Positions 42,223 to 52,080 of a DNA stretch of 64,000 nucleotides are shown in pieces. The notes under the pieces were generated by a model. That model saw nothing but the letters and a program-made list of their open reading frames with translations. It ran no database searches and had not been told where the DNA came from. The stretch is from positions 2,202,501 to 2,266,500 of the forward strand of contig NZ_JARUBO010000005.1 of assembly GCF_029626235.1 (NCBI RefSeq). Reading direction: 5' to 3'. Every line of letters begins with the position of its first letter. Within the stretch, counting starts at the first letter, position 1. A program made the position numbers and the translations under genes. The DNA comes from Micromonospora sp. WMMD1120 (GTDB taxonomy: Bacteria > Actinomycetota > Actinomycetes > Mycobacteriales > Micromonosporaceae).

Positions 42223-42660
42223 ATGGCGGAGAAGAAGGACGTGCTGGAAGGCACGCCGATGCGCCCGGAAGCTAAAGATCTCCAGGCCGGAGCCCAAGAC
42301 GCGCTGAACGCCCTCAACCTGATCGTCGTTCTTGCTCGCGATGGATTCCAGACTTATCAGACCGAGAGCACCAAACGCGAGTATCTACGGACGCTCCGGG
42401 AGACGGAAACCGCGAGAATCCGTGCCTCGCAGGAAGCCCTGCGGGACTACCTTGACCGGGTCTATGCCGATCGCCGTGACACCCATCAGCGGCTGTTCGC
42501 CAGCCTCGACCAGGCTCTGGCGGCCGGTGACACCGCGGCAGTCCAGGCTGTCGTCGGTGGGATCGTCGAGGTGGCGCGAACGTCACCACTCGCCGACATC
42601 GGCAACATCGTTGACCTGAAGCGGGCCATGAGCGACCCCAGCACGATCTGGGAGCTGTAG
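42223..42660 (+). CDS. Soluble helical partner of the glycine-rich membrane protein
   Basis: 145 residues from ATG with GAGGGGAAG upstream, 13 bases after the preceding gene. It is almost entirely helical (LQAGAQDALNALNLIVVLAR; ALRDYLDRVYADRRDTHQRL; LDQALAAGDTAAVQAVVGGI). The composition and fixed pairing suggest an immunity, chaperone or regulatory role for the membrane protein. No motif allows a definite call. Confidence 0.7.
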   Translation: MAEKKDVLEGTPMRPEAKDLQAGAQDALNALNLIVVLARDGFQTYQTESTKREYLRTLRETETARIRASQEALRDYLDRVYADRRDTHQRLFASLDQALAAGDTAAVQAVVGGIVEVARTSPLADIGNIVDLKRAMSDPSTIWEL

Positions 42661-43422
42661 CAAAGATAGTCCGGGCCCACGCTGGCTCTCGGGATGCAGC
42701 TGGCAGGTTACCTGCATCGATTGAAAACGCCGCCGCCGCTGCTTGATCGGCCCACCGACACCGGCGGCAGAGCCTGCTGATTCACCGGCGGCGGCATCGC
42801 CAGCACCAGCTTCGCACTGACCGAGCCAGGGGAAGTCCTCCTCGACGCTACCTGTCGGCGTACAGGTTCAGGTGCACAGGCGCGTACGGCTGAATGTGCA
42901 GAGCTCGCCGTACCCGCCCGGATCCCAAGAGATCACTTAGAACTCCAATGTCACTTGGCTTCGGCGTTGGGCGTGGCGCGGGCATGAAGACGGCCACCGC
43001 ATTGATCACCGACGGTTTGTGAGGACAACCGAAGATCGTGCGGTGGCCACCCGGGCGGCACCGTCATCCTGCGCGCCGACGACCACGACCTGCGGTGGTG
43101 GTCTGGGCCGTGTCCGCGCCAACGTCACCCTCGCTGCGACCCCTGAGCGAGGTCGTGGACCCGCCGAGCGATACGACGATTGTTGCTTTCGCCTGCGCGA
43201 AGACCTCACTGCGGCAACCTGACGTGAACTCACTGCCGACGCGTCGAAGCGCCTCCTGCTGCCCGAAGTCGGTAGGGAAGGTGCTCGACCGGCTCGAACG
43301 CGGCGACAGCTGCGTGCCATCGAGTAACAGAACGCTTCGTATGCTCGCTACGAGGCTGACCCGCGCGTGGTGTGCGGCTTACCGTCGACGCCATGAGGGC
43401 CGCATCAAGGGAGGAAACGGGC
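42661..43422. other. Gene-free stretch between two accessory modules
   Basis: About 760 bases with short, mutually antisense frames of skewed composition and no family match. The sequence looks like decayed element DNA. A promoter for the methylase module should lie near its right end, where GGGAGGAAA precedes the next start. Confidence 0.45.
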
Positions 43423-43605
43423 GTGGTTGCCAGACTGATGGACATGGCAGGGCTCGTCGATCCGGGGAGCGCCGTTGCGGTGATCGTGGTGCTGGCCATC
43501 GGCTTTCTCGGCTGGGTGATCGTGAGTGACGGCCGGACGGTTCGGTTGGAACGGCTGATTCGTGCCTTCAGGGAAGGGCGGAAGGGGGCGGACGATGACG
43601 CTTGA
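43423..43605 (+). CDS. Small single-TM protein upstream of orphan methylase
   Basis: 60 residues from GTG with GGGAGGAAAC about 10 bases before. It has one membrane helix (AVAVIVVLAIGFLGWVIV) at about residues 18-35 and a basic C-terminal tail (RLERLIRAFREGRKG). The stop overlaps the methylase gene start by 11 bases, so it belongs to the same operon. The function is unknown; it might tether the modification complex or be a separate small membrane effector. Confidence 0.6.
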   Translation: MVARLMDMAGLVDPGSAVAVIVVLAIGFLGWVIVSDGRTVRLERLIRAFREGRKGADDDA

Positions 43606-45319
43606 TCATGCTGTCGGCGGTGCCGGCGAACGGCGTCTGATGACCAGGCTGGAGATCGCCCAGGCGGCCGGCGTCCATGGGGCGGCGGTGAGCAACTGGA
43701 TGCGGCGGCACCCGGACTTCCCCGACCCGGTCAGGACCGTGCCCGCTGACCTCTTCGCCGCCGAGGAAGTGGCCGAGTGGCTCGACGGTCGCAAGATTCA
43801 GAGCGACGAGCGGCGAGAGGGCGAGACGGCCGGTGTCACCTACGGCCGGCGCTTTCGTCTCACCGTCGGCTTGGCCTATGTCCACTCAGACGTAAGGGTG
43901 GCACCCGACATGGTCGCCGAGGCCATCAAGGCCGACCTGTGGAAGAGCCTGGAGCCTGACTTCACGGCGAGCCAGGACCGCACCATGTTCCAGGAAATGA
44001 TCATGGCGCTGGTCTGCGTCCAGGCGATCGCTCCGAAACAGTGGACCCCCATCGCGGACACCTACAGTCCAGACCTCTTTGCCCGCGTGTGGTCCGCCCT
44101 GCCGACAGCCGACGGCATCCGTCCGGAACTGTTGGACAGGATCGTCCGAGACGGGTGGTGGCAGGCTCGCTTCCGTACCGGCGTCAAGGTTCTGCAACGC
44201 TGGGTCCAGCCTGGTACGAGTGCGCCACAGGAAAGGGTCGGCCGCCGGTTGACGGCCGCCGCGGCCTTCGACCACCTGCTCGATCGGTTCGCGCAAGCCC
44301 GTAAGTCCAGCGACGACGAATACCTCACCCCGCACGGCGTGGCTCGCCTCATGGTGCTGCTCGCTGATCCAGGAGCCGAAGACCGGGTGTACAACCCGTG
44401 CTGCGGCTCCGGCGAGATCGTCGCCGCCGTACTGGACCACCAACGCGACAACGGAGCAGACCGGTCGCTGGCACACAACGTCAGCGGTCATGCCCTGGCC
44501 TCCCGGGCATGGCGCCTGGCTGTCATGAACACCGCCGTTCACGGCTGCCCACTCGACCTCGGCGGGCAGCCGGCCGACGACCTCAAGGTCGTCGACGTCA
44601 GGGGCGGCCCCTACGACGTCGTCCTGACGAACCCCCCGTTCACGATGGCCGACTGGCGGTCCGCAACGGAGATTGCGTCTTCCGGTTGGCCGTACGGTGA
44701 GCCGCCCCGCCACAACGCGCACTTCGCCTGGCTGCAGCTGATCGCGGCCGCACTGAAACCGGCAGGCCGAGCCGTCGCGGTGATGCCCAGCAGTACCACC
44801 TCTATCTCCACCAGCAAGAGTCGGCAGATCCGCGCCGCGATGGTGGAACAAGGCGTGGTCCGGTGCATCATCGAGCTCCCTAAGCAAATGTTCCGGGAGA
44901 CGGCCAGCCCGCTCAGCCTTTGGGTCCTCGGCCGCCCGGAGCAGCGTCGGGACCACGATGTCCTGCTCATCGACGCGAAGAAGGCCACCCGAGCCGCAGG
45001 CAGAACCCACCGGATCCTGACCGACGCCGGTAGCCGGCACATCGTCGACCTCTACCACGCATGGTCGGAGGCCGGAGGCGGCCCGATTCAGCCGATCGGC
45101 AACCTTGCCGCAGTCTCCGTCACCCTCGAACGTCTCCGCGAGCACGACCACGACCTCACGCCATCGACCTACCTTCGCCCGCCGGCCCCGGACGTGACGA
45201 GCCGGTCGTCGAGCCTCAGCGCGCTCCGTGCCGAAATCCGCCAGCTCGACGACGCGGCCGTTGCCGCGGACCTCGACCTGGATCACCTACTCGATCGGTT
45301 GCAGCCATGGAACCCTTGA
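43595..45319 (+). CDS. N6-adenine DNA methylase (HsdM-like) with N-terminal HTH
   Basis: 574 residues from the ATG at 43595. Residues about 15-66 form an AlpA/MerR-like helix-turn-helix (MTRLEIAQAAGVHGAAVSNW, then AAEEVAEWLDG). The methylase core follows: LTPHGVARLMVLLADPG, SAM-binding VYNPCCGSGEIVAAV at about 264, and the catalytic TNPPF at about 344. It methylates adenine within the site chosen by the specificity subunit encoded next, which overlaps by 13 bases. No HsdR is adjacent. The fused HTH is unusual for HsdM. The methyltransferase part is well supported; the absence of a nuclease is seen only within this window. Confidence 0.9.
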   Translation: MTLDHAVGGAGERRLMTRLEIAQAAGVHGAAVSNWMRRHPDFPDPVRTVPADLFAAEEVAEWLDGRKIQSDERREGETAGVTYGRRFRLTVGLAYVHSDVRVAPDMVAEAIKADLWKSLEPDFTASQDRTMFQEMIMALVCVQAIAPKQWTPIADTYSPDLFARVWSALPTADGIRPELLDRIVRDGWWQARFRTGVKVLQRWVQPGTSAPQERVGRRLTAAAAFDHLLDRFAQARKSSDDEYLTPHGVARLMVLLADPGAEDRVYNPCCGSGEIVAAVLDHQRDNGADRSLAHNVSGHALASRAWRLAVMNTAVHGCPLDLGGQPADDLKVVDVRGGPYDVVLTNPPFTMADWRSATEIASSGWPYGEPPRHNAHFAWLQLIAAALKPAGRAVAVMPSSTTSISTSKSRQIRAAMVEQGVVRCIIELPKQMFRETASPLSLWVLGRPEQRRDHDVLLIDAKKATRAAGRTHRILTDAGSRHIVDLYHAWSEAGGGPIQPIGNLAAVSVTLERLREHDHDLTPSTYLRPPAPDVTSRSSSLSALRAEIRQLDDAAVAADLDLDHLLDRLQPWNP

Positions 45320-45948
45320 TCAGTCCCAGCCCCGACAACTGGACGCACCGTCGCCTCGGCGACCTCTGCCTCATCCACGGCGGCCCCAGCGGCTCCGACC
45401 TCAATGCCGGCGACCGCGACGCCGAAGGCATCGCGGTCATCAACACCGTCGACATCAGCGACGGCCGGGTGTCCGACACTCCTAGAACCAGGATCAGCCC
45501 GGAGGCGGTGCGGAGGCTGAGCCGCTATGAACTCGCCGTCGGCGACGTTCTGCTGGCCCGGCTCAGCGGGAGGATCAATCACGTCATCATCGGGCAACGG
45601 GAAGCCGGGATGCTCATGGGCGGATCCACGATCCGGATCCAGGTCACGGAGCCCGCGAGAGGGGTCCTCCTACCGTTCTATCTCCACTGCTACCTGATGC
45701 ACCCGACGGTCCTGGAATTCCTTGGTCAGCAGGTCAAACAGGGAGTCCAGCCCAGCCTGACCCAGAGCAGCCTCAGAAACCTGCCCATCGCCCTGCCCCC
45801 GATGGACATCCAGCGGGAGATCGCCGAGGTGGCGCAGGCGTTCCGGAACAAGATCGAAGCCCACGAAAGGGTCGCGGGGTTGACCCGGCAGCTGTACCAA
45901 CAGGTGGTTCCGCAGATGGTCGCGAATGAGATGACGTTTCGGGTGTAG
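45307..45948 (+). CDS. Half-size type I specificity subunit (single TRD)
   Basis: 213 residues from ATG. It has one target-recognition domain (WTHRRLGDLCLIHGGPSGSD, then LSRYELAVGDVLLARLSG) and one conserved helical spacer (QREIAEVAQAFRNKIEAHER). The segment SLTQSSLRNLPIALPPM is typical of HsdS. Standard HsdS has two such units; a half subunit may dimerise and would then recognise a symmetric bipartite site. It overlaps the methylase, and no restriction subunit follows. Confidence 0.85.
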   Translation: MEPLISPSPDNWTHRRLGDLCLIHGGPSGSDLNAGDRDAEGIAVINTVDISDGRVSDTPRTRISPEAVRRLSRYELAVGDVLLARLSGRINHVIIGQREAGMLMGGSTIRIQVTEPARGVLLPFYLHCYLMHPTVLEFLGQQVKQGVQPSLTQSSLRNLPIALPPMDIQREIAEVAQAFRNKIEAHERVAGLTRQLYQQVVPQMVANEMTFRV

Positions 45949-46065
45949 CTCAGGGATCACTCACGACGATGATCACGTGGTGCGGACGCGGTCGTCGCGG
46001 TCGCCCCGGATGATCCCGCGGCAGGAGGGTGATTCCGGGCGGGATCAAGGGCTGAAGGGCTTGGC

Positions 46066-47421
46066 CTACTGCTGCTTCAGGCGGGCGATCTCCGCTTCGA
46101 GGTCGGCTACGCGTTTCTCCAGCTGTACACGGGTCGGCCGCGGAGCGACCGCTGTGTCCGCTCCTGATCTGCCCTTGACGGGAGTCGGTGGTACCAGCCA
46201 ACCCACTCGCTGGAAGGCGACGATGGGTTGCTCGTATCGGCAGGTCCAGCATGTCGTCATCGGGTCCGGCTCGAGGTGACCCTGCTCGACCCGGCGGATG
46301 GCCTGCGCGTACTCGGTTACGCCGAGATGCTCTTTGATCTGCTCCATCCGAGCCTTGCGCTCCGCGACAGCGTCGAGATCGTTCGGTTCCGTCTGCCGAT
46401 GGCCGTCCGCTGGCTTCCAATTCAGCGGCGTGATCTGGTGGTCGAGGTGTCCGCATTCCAGCTTCACGGTCCAGTAGCCGACCGTCTCAGGTTCCCGCCG
46501 TAGGACCTTGTCGCCTTTGAGATCCAGCGTTGACCGGGTCAGATAGTGGCTCACCGCCTGGTACGGCGTCTCGGGGGTCCGGTGAGTGGCGCAGGTGTAA
46601 GCCCCTTTACGCAGCGGGCTACCGCCCCACGACCATGTCATGTCCGTCAGTGGCCGCTCGTCGCCAAGCGTCAGGATCTCGACGATGTCGCCGCAGCCGA
46701 GCTGCATCCGCCACCGGAACATCAGCTCCGCATCCGGAAACGACGACCGTGTCAACGTCCGGTCTTCTCTCTTCACGGCTGCCAGGGCCTCGGCGCGACG
46801 CTCGTTGTATTCGCGTAGCACCACAGCGACGGGCCGGGCTCGGCCAGGCAGCCGCCGCTCCGACTCGTGGTGCTTGTATGTTGTGCCTTCGCGCCGGGCC
46901 TTTCGTACCCGTTCCTCCGCACTGCCCTGAAGGATCTCCGAGATTCGGCGGATCTGGCCGGGGCTCATCGGAGGTGGTGGGCAGCATCGCCCGCAATGGC
47001 TGACCGCGCTACCCGCCATACTCCATCGCCCGGCGTGGCAGTAGGGGTGCCGCTGCTTGAAGGCCTTTTCCGCAGCCGTACGGGCGGCCTGCTCCTCGAC
47101 GCTCAGATACATCGTGCCCTTGCCGGTGCACGAGGGCGACTCACCGAGCGAGATGAGTTGCTCGCCGCAGCCGGGACACGGTTCGCCGGCCATCATCTGT
47201 GCGTGAGTCAGCCGGTCCGAGTCGGTGTAGGTCGGCACGGACCACGCTTCGCACTGGAGATGTTTTGTGACGCCGCTGGCGACCATCCGATGGAGCTCAC
47301 CGTACCTGCGGCAATCCATGCAGTACGGAGTTCCGTCGTCTGCCTTGGCCGGCAACCTGCGCAATGCGGCCTTGGTGATCAACGCCCGTTCTGTCACCGC
47401 CAGCGGCCTTCCGTGCGACAT
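46066..47421 (-). CDS. Zinc-rich hypothetical protein with C-terminal leucine zipper
   Basis: 451 residues. Cysteine pairs are arranged as zinc ribbons: CMDCRRYGELH, EPCPGCGEQL, SHCGRCCPP, KLECGHLDH and TTCWTCRYEQP. The last 35 residues form a leucine-zipper-like helix (VQLEKRVADLEAEIARLKQQ). The composition (Arg/Lys-rich centre) suggests nucleic-acid binding. The ATG at 47421 fits the first conserved Cys region. Nothing in the sequence gives an enzymatic function. It is typical of cargo genes of actinomycete integrative elements. Confidence 0.7.
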   Translation of the reverse strand: MSHGRPLAVTERALITKAALRRLPAKADDGTPYCMDCRRYGELHRMVASGVTKHLQCEAWSVPTYTDSDRLTHAQMMAGEPCPGCGEQLISLGESPSCTGKGTMYLSVEEQAARTAAEKAFKQRHPYCHAGRWSMAGSAVSHCGRCCPPPPMSPGQIRRISEILQGSAEERVRKARREGTTYKHHESERRLPGRARPVAVVLREYNERRAEALAAVKREDRTLTRSSFPDAELMFRWRMQLGCGDIVEILTLGDERPLTDMTWSWGGSPLRKGAYTCATHRTPETPYQAVSHYLTRSTLDLKGDKVLRREPETVGYWTVKLECGHLDHQITPLNWKPADGHRQTEPNDLDAVAERKARMEQIKEHLGVTEYAQAIRRVEQGHLEPDPMTTCWTCRYEQPIVAFQRVGWLVPPTPVKGRSGADTAVAPRPTRVQLEKRVADLEAEIARLKQQ

Positions 47422-47493
47422 CGATGACTCAGGCTATTCCCCTGTCGGTCAAGATCGCGTGAGACACCCCGTGTGGCTATCGACATCCCGCGG

Positions 47494-47530
47494 TCGAGTG
47501 CCTCGCGGCGTGTCGCCGCGAGGCACTCGA
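47494..47530. terminator. Strong hairpin with 16-bp perfect stem
   Basis: TCGAGTGCCTCGCGGC (47494-47509) pairs perfectly with 47515-47530 around a 5-base loop. It lies downstream of the gene ending at 47730 on the minus strand and upstream of the 46066-47421 gene. A transcription terminator without a T-run, common in high-GC actinomycetes, is the simplest reading. Confidence 0.7.
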
Positions 47531-47729
47531 TCGTGCTGGCACTCCTCGGAGTTCGCGTCTCAGCGTGCCCACCGGCGCCGAACCGCTACCTCGGGCGGAG
47601 ATCGATCGTGGCCTTGCCGTCGACCTCGACGTTGGTTGTGGCCCCGGCTATCTAACGCGCAAGTCCCCTGCCATGCCGAGAATCGAGCTCCGATGGGCGC
47701 GGAGATCGCTTCGATGCCGCCGGGCGTGG

Positions 47730-48464
47730 TCACGTCGTTGGAGAACGCCCCTCTTCGTCCGGTGGTGGGTTCTTGGCAGCGCGTCGGACGATGTCCTCGG
47801 CGTCGAAGGTGACATCGGCGACGATCTCGTAATCGGCGACGCGGGCGCGTAGTGCCGTGAGTCGGACTGCCGCCTGTTGTAGGCGTCCGCCTTCTACGTC
47901 AAGCGCGGCGAGCAGGTCAGCATCGTCGATCCACGTCCGGACGCCGTCGACCTCGTCTTCTTCGTCGGAGTCCGTGGAGTGCGTGGTTCCTAGCGTGCTG
48001 GCCATCCAGTTCAGTAGTTCGACCTGGGCGTCGAGTGCCACGCACGGTTCACCGCTGCGGAAGGCGTCAACGGCGCGTTCGTAGGCGGGTGCCGGGACGA
48101 CCATCGCTGGTACGCCGGGTGCGTCGTGAGCGACGATCACCGCGGCCAGTTCAACCGCCGGGGTGACGGCTATGGACTCGCAAATTTCGTCGCCGTCGTC
48201 GACCTCGACGAGCTTGTCCGGATGATCAAGGGGTATCGCTTGGGCCGTGGTGATGGTGCGCCGCTGTGTGGGGTCCGTCGGCGGGCGCGGATCCATGCGA
48301 GTGCTGCTGGCGATGGTGATCGGAGTGTCGGCGGGCAGCCGCTGCATCAGTTTCGCGAGCTGGCCGGCGGTCCGGATCTCGATGGTGTGGTCGACGAGGG
48401 CTTCGTGTACTGCTGCGAAGGCGGCGGCCTGCCGTTCTTGGTATTCCTGCCAGTTGCTGGTCAT
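47730..48464 (-). CDS. Hypothetical element-borne protein
   Basis: 244 residues from the ATG at 48464 with GGAG upstream; an in-frame extension to 48692 is low-complexity and was rejected. It is acidic (pI clearly low), with helical ends (NWQEYQERQAAAFAAVHEAL at the start and LQQAAVRLTALRARVADYEI near the end) and a repeated Asp/Glu-rich linker. No motif identifies a function. It lies just outside the integrase gene on the same strand and is probably cargo of the same element. Confidence 0.7.
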   Translation of the reverse strand: MTSNWQEYQERQAAAFAAVHEALVDHTIEIRTAGQLAKLMQRLPADTPITIASSTRMDPRPPTDPTQRRTITTAQAIPLDHPDKLVEVDDGDEICESIAVTPAVELAAVIVAHDAPGVPAMVVPAPAYERAVDAFRSGEPCVALDAQVELLNWMASTLGTTHSTDSDEEDEVDGVRTWIDDADLLAALDVEGGRLQQAAVRLTALRARVADYEIVADVTFDAEDIVRRAAKNPPPDEEGRSPTT

Positions 48465-48733
48465 GGCGTTTCTCCGGGAGTTGTCGTCGGTGTTGGTCCT
48501 TGTAGGTGCATGGGGTGCCAGGCCGGCAGGGCAGCCGACCTCGATCAGGATCGCGTCGGGGCGTTCGGCAGGTAGTCGGGCCACGATGTCTACCGCCGCC
48601 TGCCGGCGAGTCGCCGCCGGTTCAGGGACGGCTGGGCGCGCGGGCCACTGAATTGGCGGGCCGTCTGTGCTCCGTCCGCCGCTCGCGTCCACGGCGGTAG
48701 TCGTGCAGCGAACGGAGTCGTGCTCGACGGCGG

Positions 48734-48759
48734 GGGTGGCAGCCCTCGGGCTGCCACCC
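48734..48759. terminator. Terminator hairpin after integrase gene
   Basis: GGGTGGCAGCCC (48734-48745) pairs with GGGCTGCCACCC (48748-48759) with only TC between, so the effective loop is 4 bases. It sits about 20 bases after the integrase stop (read on the minus strand), as expected for its terminator. Confidence 0.75.
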
Positions 48760-48779
48760 GTCTGGCGAATGTTGTCCGT

Positions 48780-50258
48780 CTACGCGGCCCGTTTCCGCCG
48801 GCGGGGGAGTAGCTTCGCGGCGGCTTCGGCCTTGGCGCGTTCGACGTCGAGTTCGGCGATGACGGAGGTGTAGACGTCGGTCATGGCGGCGGAGGAGTGG
48901 CCGAGGAGTTCCTGGATGTCTTTGAGGTCTGCGCCGGCGGCTTTGAGGTAGGTGGCGGCGCAGTGCCGGAGGTCGTGGAGTCGGATGGGTGGTAGGTCGG
49001 CGTCGCGGACGAGGGCTTCGAACCGGTCGGTGACGGTGTTGGGGTGCCAGGGCTGTCCGTCGGGTTGGACGAAGAACAGTCCGGTGTCGGGCCAGGTGTG
49101 GCCGGCGGCGAGTTTCCACGTGGCGCGGCGGGCGTGGTGGGCGCGCAGCACGGTGCGGGTGATGCTGGCCAGGGCCATGATCCGGTTGCCGGACTCGGAC
49201 TTGACCTTCTTGATCACGGGTGTGTAGCCGTGGGTGGCCATCTGTTGGGTGATGCTGATCAGGCTGTTGTCGAGGTCGACGGCGGTGTCGGTGAGTCCGA
49301 CGGCCTCGCCTCGGCGCAGACCCCGGTGCAGGATCAGCGTGAACAGCGGGTAGAGGGCGGGGTCGTGTTCTTCGGCGTGGTCGAGGAACGCGCCGGCCTG
49401 CTGGGGTGTCCAGACCATGACGGGACTGGGTCGCTCGCCGGTGTCGCGCCACCGTTGGACGGCGTTGGCGGTCCAGACGCGGGCTTTGGGCCGTACGCCG
49501 GAGGGCAGTTCGATGTGGGCGGCGGGGTTGAAGTCGATGAGCCGGTTGTTGCCGCGACGGATGGCGTCATTCAGTGCCTTACGCAGGGTGGCGCGGATGC
49601 GGTGCATGCTGGCCGGTCTGGTGGTGCGCATCCCACGGACGCTGGCGCGGACGGCGGGGTCGTCGCTCTGGCGGGCGACCTCGAGGGCGGTGCTGCGGTC
49701 GGCGATGGCGGTGAACATGGCCTCGATGTGCTCCACCCGCAGTTTGACCAGGGGGATGGCGCCGAGGTGGGGGACCAGGTGGGTGCGAATGTGCGACTCG
49801 TACGCGAGCATCGTGTTGGGTTGGACGCTGCGCAGGTTGCGGCGCGACGCCAGCCACGACTGCAGGTATTCGCCGACGGTGGTGGTGACGGTGGCCGGTA
49901 GGCCGGCGCGGACCCGGCGGGCGATGGTGTCGCGGTCCGGTAGCGGGGCACCGATGGCGACGGTGAGGAGCATGTCGGCGATCTCGGCGGCGACGGCCGG
50001 GTCGTCGCCGGCGAGGGCGAGCAGGGCTTTGGCCTGGTCGCGGTCGGCGGTGGCGGCGTCGCGGGTGTCGAAGGTGCTGCGGCGTAGTTGCCGGCGCGGC
50101 TTGCCGAGGTGGGTGGGTAGTTCGAGTTGGTAGGCCCACCGTCCGTGGGCGGGGCTCCACGCCCCGCTAGGCCGGCGCAGGCGCGGGCAGCGGTTGCCGA
50201 GTTTGCGCCCGTCGCGGTCGCGGCAGGAGCAGCGTTTGAAGACGGATCCTTCCGCCAT
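48780..50258 (-). CDS. int: Tyrosine-recombinase integrase
   Basis: 492 residues. The N-terminal part includes a Cys-rich segment ([18 protein letters not shown]) and the arm-binding region; the SAM-like core-binding domain is at about residues 125-240. The catalytic domain has [15 protein letters not shown] (Arg I), [14 protein letters not shown] (His-x-x-Arg), [17 protein letters not shown] (His/Tyr nucleophile). It integrates or excises an element between attP and attB sites. It is two bases downstream of the excisionase gene and followed by a strong terminator, the standard xis-int arrangement of actinomycete integrative elements such as pSAM2. Confidence 0.95.
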   Translation of the reverse strand: MAEGSVFKRCSCRDRDGRKLGNRCPRLRRPSGAWSPAHGRWAYQLELPTHLGKPRRQLRRSTFDTRDAATADRDQAKALLALAGDDPAVAAEIADMLLTVAIGAPLPDRDTIARRVRAGLPATVTTTVGEYLQSWLASRRNLRSVQPNTMLAYESHIRTHLVPHLGAIPLVKLRVEHIEAMFTAIADRSTALEVARQSDDPAVRASVRGMRTTRPASMHRIRATLRKALNDAIRRGNNRLIDFNPAAHIELPSGVRPKARVWTANAVQRWRDTGERPSPVMVWTPQQAGAFLDHAEEHDPALYPLFTLILHRGLRRGEAVGLTDTAVDLDNSLISITQQMATHGYTPVIKKVKSESGNRIMALASITRTVLRAHHARRATWKLAAGHTWPDTGLFFVQPDGQPWHPNTVTDRFEALVRDADLPPIRLHDLRHCAATYLKAAGADLKDIQELLGHSSAAMTDVYTSVIAELDVERAKAEAAAKLLPRRRKRAA

Positions 50259-50260
50259 CG

Positions 50261-50656
50261 TCAGGTGTTCCCTTCGGTCGGGGTGTGCGGCAGCCGGGGG
50301 CTGCGGATTCGGTACGGGGTAATCGACGCGTGACTTCCGCCGGGGGGCAAGTCGTCGTCGGGCGGTCCGGTCGAGGACCCCCGGCCGTCGGCGGCGGGTA
50401 GGTGCAGGGCGGTGAGGATCGCCGCGACCGGTACGCGGTAGCGGGTGCCGAACCGCAGCACCGGGACGGGGAACCGGTCGCGCTTGGCCAGGTCGTAGGC
50501 GACGGACCGGGACAGCCCGAAGATCCTGGCGGCGGTGCCCAGGTCGGTGACCGCGCCCAGGGCGCGGATCTGCTGCGCGTTCCAGGTGTCGTGGGAGCCG
50601 TCGCCGGCTGGGCGGGTAGGAGTTGCGGGGGTGGGGTGCTGGTCAGGGGTGCTCAT
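50261..50656 (-). CDS. xis: Excisionase-type HTH protein (AlpA/Xis-like)
   Basis: 131 residues with a central winged-helix HTH ([20 protein letters not shown], then [20 protein letters not shown]). The N- and C-terminal tails are Pro/Thr-rich and disordered. This pattern is typical of the excisionase genes that precede integrases in actinomycete integrative elements. The gap to the integrase start is two bases, so they are co-translated. It would bias recombination toward excision. Confidence 0.88.
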   Translation of the reverse strand: MSTPDQHPTPATPTRPAGDGSHDTWNAQQIRALGAVTDLGTAARIFGLSRSVAYDLAKRDRFPVPVLRFGTRYRVPVAAILTALHLPAADGRGSSTGPPDDDLPPGGSHASITPYRIRSPRLPHTPTEGNT

Positions 50657-50935
50657 CGTGCGGCGGTCCTTCCGGTGATCAAGACAGGAGCGTTAACGGT
50701 GTCGCCGGGGACGGGCGGCTGGTCGATCCGGCAGTAGCCATCGGCGCGGAGATGCCGGCGGCGCCCGCGCCGTGGCCCGGACGTTGGCGGATCGTTGAGC
50801 AAGCCGAGTGGTCACGACACGGACGAAAGGCGGTATGGGTTAGCGGGCCGGACAGGTGCCGTGTGGCCCCGAGGTGGTGCTCGTTCACGGTGATGTCGAC
50901 TGCGCCGGGCGAGTCGTGCCTGACACTTGTAAACC

Positions 50936-50985
50936 CGCGTTTGTGTGCTCTGGCGAACGCCTGCCTCACTCACAGCCGCTCACAG
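50936..50985 (+). repeat. Left arm of long imperfect inverted repeat
   Basis: The stretch starting near 50939 (GTTTGTGTGC, then CTGGCGAACGCCTG, then ACTCACAGCC) is repeated in inverted orientation at 52083-52133. I count about 42 of 47 matching positions. It overlaps the first decamer array. Confidence 0.85.
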
Positions 50986-51000
50986 CGACTCACAGAGCCG
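50966..51000 (-). repeat. Decamer array A (3 units, minus orientation)
   Basis: Three units with exact 10-bp spacing, each beginning CACAG (50971, 50981, 50991) and preceded by CT or GA-type variants. It is the reverse complement of the CTGTGAGT-type decamers at 51901 and 52081. Confidence 0.85.
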
Positions 51001-51900
51001 CCGTTCAACCGCTGACTCTGGTCCGCGCCACGCACCGTGCCTGGTGCCAACGCACCCGCCGGAGGCACACAGGCAGCGATAAATGTCGATTGCGTAGCGG
51101 ACGCCTCGCGGTCGGAAGTGACCCCTGATGTCGCGCCCGATGACATGCCGCCGGCCGCGTGAACGTGTCACACGACCCGGGCCGCGGGCGCGCATATCAA
51201 CTCGTGGTCTTCGATGTCAAGGGTTGCTGGCGGACACGTGACACCGCGAGGTTTGTGCCACTGCCGGCGGGCCTTCAGTCGTTCTGCCCGCGCCGGCGCA
51301 GGTGCGCCCCGTGGTCAACCGGAAGTCAACGGAGACCCGTTTGGCGCGCGCATCCCGACTGTCAATGCCCTGTTCAGCGACCGCGCCGGACAAAATGTCA
51401 ACGACTGGTGTCGATGACACAAGCCACCGCTCGGACATCGTCTTGTGGCACACGTCGACACGATCCACCAGTTTCGAACAATGCCTACGTAGGCGATGTC
51501 AATCGCCGAGCGTGGATGGATGGCGCCTGCGGCCGGCGTGCGTGTCCGGACACGCGACGCGGTGTCACTTTCGGCAGCTTTGCCATGTTGGCTGTGGCCG
51601 CGCCACGCCGCGGCGGACAACATGTCAATCGAAGGACGTCGTTGACATCGGGCAGTGGCGCGGCACCCGGGTCGGGCACCGGAGTTGCCTCCCGCATCTC
51701 TCAAGGTGCGACGGCGCCTGGCGTGAATGAGGCGCAGCATGATGTCCCCGGGTGAACAGGCGGCGTCACCGTGGCCGAGACCCCGGGTCGCTCCCACGCG
51801 GCTCATGCGCGCGAAGCGCCAGCGGGTACGTCCCACCTGTCCGTTGATCGCGTTGGTCCCCGTGACCAGGGACGGCTCATCTTCGGCGGCACGGGAGGCG

Positions 51901-51950
51901 GTCGCTGTGAGCCGCTGTGAGTCTTTGTGAGTGGCTGTGAGTCGCTGTGG
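51901..51950 (+). repeat. Decamer array B (5 units, plus orientation)
   Basis: Five consecutive 10-bp units with consensus GTCGCTGTGA: GTCGCTGTGA, GCCGCTGTGA, GTCTTTGTGA, GTGGCTGTGA and GTCGCTGTGG. Phasing is exactly one helical turn, as for iterons or FtsK/TraB-type recognition sites. A further single inverted unit (ACTCACAGCC) is at 52013. Confidence 0.9.
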
Positions 51951-52080
51951 GTGCCAGGGTGTAGGGCTCCGGAAAGCCCCTCGTCTCGCGCTCTCGCGCC
52001 GGGGCCGCACGCACTCACAGCCCTGGTCAGGGCCCCCGTAGGATCGTGGGCCGGCTGTCGGTCAACGCGGAGCGGAGCAG

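Noticed and set aside
50966..51950. CRISPR array from the short repeats
   Set aside because: Units are 10 bp with no spacers. Spacing equals the unit length, so this is an iteron-like array, not CRISPR.
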